Assembly (NCBI RefSeq): GCF_016808335.1
Contig: NC_053149.1
Span: 30,377,339 to 30,441,338 of the forward strand
Length of the DNA: 64,000 nucleotides
Reading direction: 5' to 3'
From: Panicum virgatum
Taxonomy: Eukaryota > Streptophyta > Magnoliopsida > Poales > Poaceae
Under the pieces are notes generated by a model. The model worked only from the letters and a program-made list of their open reading frames with translations, made no database searches and was not told the DNA's origin. Shown in pieces: positions 57,420 to 64,000 of this stretch. The stretch's first letter is position 1. Each line of letters starts with the position of its first letter. The position numbers and the translations under genes were made by a program.

Positions 57420-58229
57420 TGGCAACACGGTAAATACCCAGAAGGATAACAATCAGTTGCCAATTACGGAAAAAATGGGATTTTCTAATACATTTCTTTT
57501 CTCTGAGATTACATTTCGAAAAAAGAAAACACTCAAATCCCTTGATAATTACTCGACTTATTTTTCTTTTTCTGGGATTACATTCTAGAACAAAGGAAAA
57601 GTATTCGACACAGTACAACTACTCGATATTACAACTCGAGTACTTTCTTCTAAATTGCTTTACAATGACTCGGGTCTGCGCGCAACTTCTTGGCTTCCTG
57701 AGCGAAGTCTGCTGCAGCTAGATTGGCCCGAGGCCATGACAAAGCACAAACTTGTTATTCCTGTCAAGGGAATAATGATACTCGTATTCTGGGAGAAAAA
57801 TTTCAAGAGTAAGGAGGCAGAATACAGTAGTTGCCTTGCAAGATCTCTTGTAGCATCTTGCAAAGGAATTTCTCCTTCTCCCTGAATACGTTGTGACAAG
57901 ATTAAGTCTCTTCACCAGAGATGGCAGTTCTTGGGCACCCAGAAACAGGTAACCCCAAGAATATGACACAATTAAATGCCACTCATCCACTGAAACCCTA
58001 CCCCATTGGAATATGCAAGGACATGATGTCCAGTATGGATCCGATGAGAGCATTGGGGTTGCAGGGTTTGGCAGCAGAGACTTCACTTGCCACTTGCAAG
58101 TTCTCTTCTAGCATCTTTTGCTGGAGGACACTACACAAATTTCAGGAGGGCGAGAGCAAGAACACCAAAAGCAAGCCATAGCTTCAGAGTGCTGGTGCTT
58201 CTAGCAGGGCCTCTCGCTCACCTTTTATA
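57420..58229 (-). other. Possible second antisense transcription unit in K
   Basis: The minus strand has a strong TATA box (GCTATAAAAGGTGAG) at 58221-58229. Downstream are short open stretches including a hydrophobic run (LWLAFGVLALALLKFV, about 58180-58133) and, near 57640-57740, an Ala/Lys-rich end (AAADFAQEAKKLRADP). They are in different frames and I could not join them convincingly with splice sites. May be a decayed small gene or chance. Nothing else recognised in this interval. Confidence 0.3.
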
Positions 58230-58906
58230 GCTGCATAGGGTCTTGCTGGAGGACAACCATGATGCTACAGTGGCAGCACTCACGGGTGTAATAATGTAGA
58301 TTCTCCACACAGTAAAGGCCCATGTGAGTATATAGTAAAGAGATAAACAACCCGAGTTTTATTTTTGAGGATATTACGGGTGCAATCAGTCGGCATATCC
58401 AATAGTATCATTTTTATGGGATTCTACCCGAAAAGGGGTCTTTTCGGATATCAGATCTGATTAAACCTACAGATATTCTTGGGAATAAAATCTGATGCCA
58501 CGTCTTATATCCTTAAATCCAAATCATTGCTCGGGGGCTACCCGCAAGATATGGGATTTTGATTTAACGCTCGGGGGTTGCGGGATATGTGTATCAGAGA
58601 TTTATTTTTTAATTTTGTGGAAAATAATGAAGAAAAAAGACTGAAGTGACCCTCAGCCTGATTCTACGATTCAACCTAAGGCTCGGGGGCTACTCTATAT
58701 GGAGCGCGAGTACTTCGCGCACCATATATTATCAAGAATTCGGGGCTTGAGCACCTCACAGCCTCGAAGCAATCACAAGTACTTGAAGAACTACTTGACG
58801 CACCAGAAGGAAGGCCCAGAAGCAACCAGAAGGATGTTCAAACCACCTGCAAGTACTCGAAGATGCCCTGCCAAGTACTCGACGCTTGCAGGACTCGGCT
58901 ACAAAG
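58230..58906 (+). other. Element K 3' region before the PPT
   Basis: Non-coding. Repeats the phrase GCTCGGGGGCT (58534, 58570-type variants and 58680), which resembles the PPT. 58690-58906 aligns to element J (52254-52469). Confidence 0.55.
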
Positions 58907-58918
58907 AGCTCGGGGGCT

Positions 58919-59304
58919 TGTCAGACCCGGGGCAGCGGGACTGCTTATAGGCATAGAATGTACCTTCCCTCTATTTTAACTACCCGATTAGGTGCAGAAC
59001 TAGCTGCAATACAAAGAAAACTATCCGATTGTGTTGTAGTAGGACTCCAACTGTACTCAGTTAGGACTTTTCATGTAACCCCGCCCCCCGGATATATAAG
59101 GGTGGTCAGGGACCCCCTCAAAACACACAACTTCTAAGGCAATACAAACAACCACACAGGACGTAGGGTATTACGCAACTTGCGGCCCGAACCTGTCTAA
59201 ATCTTTGTGTTCCTTGCACCATCGAGTTCCAAAGCGGTCGATCCTTACCTACAAACCTTACTGCTAAGGGTATCCCTGAGCAAGCTTGGTGGTAAACACC
59301 AACA
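58919..59304 (+). repeat. Element K 3' LTR (386 bp)
   Basis: TGTCAGACCCGGGG to GTAAACACCAACA, preceded by PPT AGCTCGGGGGCT. TATATAAGGG near 59092. Related to J's LTR with numerous differences and an internal deletion near 58955. Confidence 0.85.
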
Positions 59305-59562
59305 TGTAGCGCTACTGTAGCGCGCAGTACTGTAGTGTGGGCCCGCCCACCTAGCAACTTCAAAAAAACTATAACTCCTTGATCTGAACTCCAAACGCGT
59401 CATGTAAATAGTCAAACAAAATGCACTCGACGAGCTCTACGCAACCACAGTGTGTATTTTTTCCATTCGAACCATGGATAAAAAAAATTAATTTTTGCAA
59501 TCAACTTTACGCTTTCCCATGCAGAAAGCATATTTTTCCCTTTGTTCATTTTGGGTGTTACA
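59305..59562 (-). repeat. Tekay-type LTR fragment
   Basis: On the minus strand it starts TGTAACACCC, the terminus shared with element A's LTRs, but the rest differs and it is only 258 bp. No TSD between its flanks. It sits inside the integrase core of fragment L, just after the first catalytic Asp block. Confidence 0.6.
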
Positions 59563-62078
59563 GGTCATAATGGTCTGTGGAATTCAAACCGATAAATAAT
59601 ATGTTCCTTCACAAATTCGATCATCTCTTTGGATGTCATAGTTTTCAGAGGAATCGCTTCAACCCATTTGGTGAAACAATCTATTGCCACTAGTATGAAC
59701 TTATGATTTTTGCTGGATGGTGGATAAATCTGCTCGATTAGATCAATTCCCCATCCTCTAAATGGCCACGGCTTAATGATGAGAGTCATAGCCGATGCCG
59801 GTGCTCTCTGCACGTTACCAAATTTTTGGCATTCTTTGCACCCCTTGTAATAAGTGAAGCAATCTTCCAGCATTGTTGGCCAAAATTATCCATTTCTTCT
59901 GATTACCCACTTCATTTTGTATGCCGATTGATAAGATCCACAAACACCTTCATGTATTTGTCCCATCAGGACCTTAGCCTCTTCTTTGTCCAGGCATCTG
60001 AGCAAAACCCCAACAATCGTCCATTAATATAATTCTCCCTCAAGTAACACATACTTAGTCGCTTGAAATCTAATTCTTCGGCTCACTTTCATGGAGGGGT
60101 CTTCCAAATAATCAATAATTTATTTCCTCCAATCATCAGCAGGCAACTCCAGAGCCATCACACCTTCCATCGACCGATGGCCAGAGGCATGCTGTGCCAG
60201 CCGATTAGCATCATCGTTGTAGAACTTGGGGACATGTTCTATAGTCACTTTCTTAAATTCCTTCAGCAATCGGCAACACTCTTCATGATAAACTCGTAGA
60301 ATATCATCTTTGCATTCATATATGCCGATCAACTAATTAACCACCAACATGGAATCCCCAAATACTTCTACTACATCGGTTCCAATTTCTCGTAGTAGCC
60401 CGGATTCCTTTAAGCAATGCCTGGTACTCTGCCTGATTATTAGTAGCAATTGCTTCTATTGGGATAGACAATTCAAAAGTTGCCCCCCGAGGCGACACCA
60501 AGACAATGCCAATACTAGACCTAGCTCAACATGATGAATCATCGAAGAACAATGTCCATGGAACGAGATTAACAATTCCCAATTCTGGCCCACAATGCTG
60601 AACAATAAAATCTGCCATGACTTGTCCTTTAACTGCTCTAGTCGATTCGTATCTTAGATCAAACTCAGATAAGGCCAAAATCCATTTTCCAATTCTCCCA
60701 TTTAAAATCGACAGCGAGAGCATGTACTTAATTACGTCATCTTTGCTTACCACAACACACTCAGTCGATAATAAATAATGCCTAAGCTTGGTACAAGAAA
60801 AGTATAAGCACAGACACAATCTTTCGATGGGAGAATACCTGGTTTCAGTATCTGAAAGTCTTCTACTGACAAAATATATCACACGTTCTTTTCCTTCGAA
60901 TTCTTGAATAAGGGCCGATCCGATAGCACGCTCATCAGCCGATAAATATAATTTAAACGGCTTGTGCTTTTGTGATGGAACCAACACAGGAGGCGATGTT
61001 AAATATTGTTTGATTTCTTCCAATGCCAATTGCTGTGCTTTTCCCCATATAAATTTCTGATCGGCCTTCAACTTCAATAATGAACACAATGGCTGTATTT
61101 TACCAGATAAATTAGAAATAAATCTCCGGATAAAATTACTCTTGCCGATCAACGACTGAAGTTCAACCTTCATTTCTGGAGCCACTACTTTGCTGATTAC
61201 TGTAATGGTCCTCTAGCTAATCTCAATTCCTCTTTCATGAACTATAAACCCAAGGAATTGACCAGCCGACACACCAAACACACACTTGTTAGGATTCATC
61301 TTCAACCCATGCTTTCTGGTGCACTCTAAAGCTTTGTGTAAATCGGCTAAATGTTCTTGATGCCCCTTGGACTTCACTACGACATCATCAATGTAAATCT
61401 CCACAATCTTGCCGATGATCTCATGGAAAATATAATCCATGGCCCTTTGATATGTAGCTCCAGCATAACCCAAAGGTCATGACACTCCACTCGGATAACC
61501 CAACATGTCCAGGGCATCTAAACACAGTCTTATGGATATCCTCTTCTGCCATAAATATCTGTTGTATCCAGCATTACCATCCATAAAACTGATAACCTTG
61601 TGCCCTGCAGCAACATCTATCAGCATATTGGCAACAGACATTGGGTAACCATCCATCGGCGTAGCTTTATTGAGATCTCTAAAGTCAATGCATACATGCA
61701 GCTTCCCATTCTTCTTGTACACAGGGACCACATTAGATATCTATTCAGCATATCTGCACTGCCTGATGAACTTTGCTTCTATTAACCTTGTGATTTCGGA
61801 CTTTATATCTAGCAAGACTTTAGGATTACATTGCCTCGCACCCTACTAAAACGGCCGATACACAGGTTTAATAGGCAACCGATGCTTAACAATAGATCGA
61901 TCCAAGACAGGCATCTCATAATACTCCCAAGCAAAACAATCCTTATATTCTTTTAACAATTTTACCAACTCTTGTTTGTACTCAGGATCTAACTTGGCAC
62001 TAATAAATGTCGGCCTTGGTCCATCCTCATCTCCAATATCTACCTCTTCTAGTGCATCGACCGACGTAAACCCGTGCC
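59563..62078 (-). pseudogene. Element L: Tat-lineage pol remnant (RT, RNase H, integrase)
   Basis: Reads right to left. RT begins near 62040 and is broken by two adjacent TAG codons (61846-61848, 61843-61845). It continues with CIDFRDLNKATPMDGYP (near 61690), a frameshift near 61550-61580 and an active site IYIDDVVVKS near 61380-61410. A TAG at 61213 replaces an expected Gln. RNase H follows (61185-60526; YSPIERLCLCLYFSCTKLRH), then the second, archaeal-type RNase H that marks Tat (NNQAEYQALLKGI, ECKDDILRVYHEEC). Integrase zinc finger (CFTYYKGCKECQKF) and core (GWGIDLIEQIYPP, WVEAIPLKTMTS) end at 59563, one base being missing near 59580. Confidence 0.87.
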
Positions 62079-63481
62079 TGTTGACGGTCCTTAAGTGCAA
62101 AATATATGCCGTCAACTCATGCATCAAAACATGAAGAATGAACATCAACAGTAGTGGTAGGAGTTATTACTAATGAATTAAATGAGTGTTGGTGAATTGT
62201 TGATTGCAGGGACACAAGTTGGGAATAACATGAAAACACGCAGAAGACACAACAGAAATACGCAGAACATCACTGCCTGCGTTACACATCCAAAAGAGGC
62301 CCATTTGATAGAGCAAACTGACTAACCAAGGCCGGGCACCGCGAATCCTGTACAAGGGGCCCACAAGAAGTGCACCGACCAAAGATGGGCCCAAACCGCC
62401 TCAGAAGGGCTTTGGCCGAACCCATGGATGGTCCGACCCCTTACTGAGGCGGTTCAGGCTCATCTTTGGCGGGAAGATCGTTCTTATCCTCTAGAAAGCA
62501 GTTGTTAGTGTTTCCATATTTATGGATGATAGGAACCGACCTCTAGCACTATAAAAAGGGCCTCCCTCGCCCCTTCTCACACACACCCCACCAAGGAGCA
62601 ACACCACCATTCCAAGATGTAGTAGTGTAGTACTAGCTGGAGTTGGGAGTTCCGTAGAGTAGTACAAGGTTTCAGAAGAGCCCTCGGCGGTCTGGCAAAT
62701 CTTGTCTCGGCCCCTTTGTAAGACTCATGTGCTATATCTTTATCTTCTCTATTTACTGAAATGTCTTCATGGTTATCTATTTCACACCTTTGTGTGTTAG
62801 TTAAGCATGGTTAAGTGTAGTGTTTATATTTTGGCACAGCATCTCCGTTCGACTGAATGCTCTGGTTGTCATATGTGGCTAGAGTAGTAATCAATAGTGT
62901 AGACGTGGTGTCTATACTATTAGTTACTTGAGGTTGCGCCCAACCCCATGGATAGTTGTGGTAGCCCCAGAGGTGACAGCTCCGACCAGGCCTTTGTATT
63001 CCACCACGTTCAGGTTGGTGTTTTCATAGGGCTGTTGGCGGCTTGACCCCGATCACCCCTTCCTAGTCTTTTCGAGGATCGGAAAGGTACCATCGCTCCG
63101 ATGTGCCAAGGTGTAATCGCTTTGTTTGACCTTTGCTTTGTTAACCCCCTTTGGTATGAACCAGAGTAGAACCACAGTAATGGAGAAGTAAATAGGAACC
63201 TTGACCTGTCTCGTTGACCTCCTAGCTTTGCTTGTCTGCTCTGCTATCTTATCATGGAGTTCTCCTGTGTGTGTCACTTATACAAAACTCCTATTGCATC
63301 TTATACCCCATATTAGTCTAGTTTGTATACTAGCTAGCATTTACGTGATGGCTATTTATCAACTTCCTTAACCATTGCTTCCCTGAGGATAAATACGATA
63401 CCTTGGAATACTCTTGGTTGAAAGCTACAACAACATCCGTTCGCTTGCAGATTTATCTGTTTGCGTTAACAAGTGCCAACA
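62079..63481 (+). repeat. Element H 5' LTR (about 1.4 kb, Athila type)
   Basis: Starts TGTTGACGGTCCTTAAG, like B's LTR start, inside L's pol; left flank GTGCC. The end is set at GCCAACA by the spacing to the PBS seen in element B; an earlier GCGTTAACA at 63463-63472 is the alternative. TATA box CTATAAAAAGGG at 62549. Confidence 0.82.
62549..62560 (+). promoter_or_regulatory. TATA box of element H LTR
   Basis: CTATAAAAAGGG, followed by a C/A-rich start region as in other LTR promoters. Confidence 0.65.
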
Positions 63482-63488
63482 AGTTTTC

Positions 63489-63506
63489 TGGCGCCGTTGC
63501 CGGGGA
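63489..63506 (+). other. Element H primer-binding site
   Basis: TGGCGCCGTTGCCGGGGA, the canonical tRNA-Asp-type PBS of Athila/Tat elements. Confidence 0.92.
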
Positions 63507-64000
63507 AGCAATTGGCGTAAAGATTTTGATACTTACCTTGATTTCTGCTAGCCTAGTTTACCACTAGTTTTGTGGACATATGAAAAAAAGAGTATCTTTA
63601 CGAGCCCAGGGTGCCTAATCTTTCATGAATAATCAAACCACCACCCTGCCATCACTTAGATAGGTACATATGTATACACACTAACTCTATGTAGATTGAG
63701 AGAAGGTCACCGTCATGAGAAAATAAGACCATCATACGTGACAGAACGACTACATTGCATCACTCACAGTTCAATCATAAATTGTGAGTTACGAATCGAT
63801 AAAGGTAAGAGAACCAATCCAAAAACATTTGATTCCCATGTTCATTTTCACCATTGCATGTTTGTAATTCATCATATATCTAGTGCTTTCCTCGGGTGGC
63901 TCCTACTCTTTGAGCTGTATTCGGGCACCATGCCTAGTCTAGGTAGGTGACAATTTTATTGTTATCTATCTATTCGATGCTTCTAGTCTAGCTTCGTAGT
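63507..64000 (+). other. Element H leader (runs off the window)
   Basis: Non-coding 5' leader; gag would start beyond 64000. I see no gene in it. Confidence 0.65.

Larger units (their letters stand above)
52896..59304 (+). mobile_element. Element K: 3' half of a Tat-lineage retrotransposon
   Basis: Holds the 120-bp repeat array, a non-coding stretch, a multi-exon gene on the opposite strand, a PPT (AGCTCGGGGGCT, 58907-58918) and a 3' LTR. Tat elements of grasses are known to carry tandem repeats and extra, sometimes antisense, ORFs between pol and the 3' LTR, which matches this layout. gag and pol are not present. Confidence 0.75.

Noticed and set aside
52483..59304. J and K LTRs as the 5' and 3' LTRs of one element
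   Set aside because: The left LTR is preceded by 3'-internal sequence and a PPT and has no PBS after it, so it is a 3' LTR of another element.
62074..63478. GTGCC on both sides of a possible 62079-63472 LTR, suggesting a solo LTR with TSD
   Set aside because: The sequence after the second GTGCC is a standard LTR end and tRNA-Asp-type PBS, not a continuation of L's pol, so the match is probably chance.
1..64000. tRNA, rRNA or CRISPR loci
   Set aside because: No cloverleaf genes or spaced short direct repeats seen; tRNA-like strings are retroelement primer-binding sites.

Overview
This window is intergenic nuclear heterochromatin of a grass, probably panicoid. I infer this from the repeats: very long (3.3-3.9 kb) Tekay-type Ty3/gypsy LTRs beginning TGTAACACCC or TGTGACACCC, Athila-type and Tat-type Ty3/gypsy elements with their typical primer-binding sites, and a Maximus/Sirevirus-type Ty1/copia element with an extra ORF after pol. 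I see no cellular gene, tRNA, rRNA or CRISPR array. Nearly every base belongs to nested LTR retrotransposons, and most junctions can be read to the base from TG...CA LTR ends and 5-bp target-site duplications (TSDs).

Left block (1-26630). Element A is a minus-strand Tekay-type gypsy element running off the left edge: pol 1-2927, gag 2928-3854 interrupted by a 111-bp intron-like insert, PBS 4411-4422 and LTR 4426-7807. It sits inside element B, a plus-strand Athila-type element that keeps LTR, PBS, gag, protease and an extra ORF but has no RT, RNase H or integrase. B also took a second Tekay-type solo LTR (15650-18993, TSD AGAAG). The segment 'B leader + gag + LTR' is then tandemly duplicated with a 5,590-bp period. 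The middle LTR is a chimera of the two outer LTRs, which points to unequal crossing over between non-allelic LTRs. B ends at its 3' LTR (24940-26338) and lies in a minus-strand Athila-type gag remnant (C).

Middle and right block (26631-59304). A Tekay-type LTR (G1) abuts a truncated minus-strand Tat element (F). Into F's gag went D, a 3.4-kb non-autonomous LTR element (net length). Into D's 5' LTR went E, an 11.5-kb copia element (TSD ACGTT). Into D's 3' LTR went the solo LTR G2 (TSD GTTAT). F's own 5' LTR (51832-52248) lies next to an opposite-facing Tat LTR (J, 52483-52895), which in turn sits in the 3' region of a Tat element K. K carries a 120-bp tandem repeat array, an antisense eight-exon gene with its own TATA box (54334-57412) and a 3' LTR (58919-59304). 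The inferred order, oldest first, is K, J, F, D, then E and G2. Partial by-eye LTR comparison agrees: about 5% for D and about 2.4% for E.

Right edge (59305-64000). A Tekay-type LTR fragment, a heavily mutated minus-strand Tat pol (L), and the intact-looking 5' LTR, PBS and leader of an Athila-type element (H) that continues beyond the window.

How the parts relate: each element's LTR supplies promoter and processing signals, gag/pol ORFs supply the particle and replication enzymes, and the extra ORFs (B, E, K) are lineage-specific add-ons. Almost all ORFs are broken, strikingly often by TAG codons where CAG is expected.
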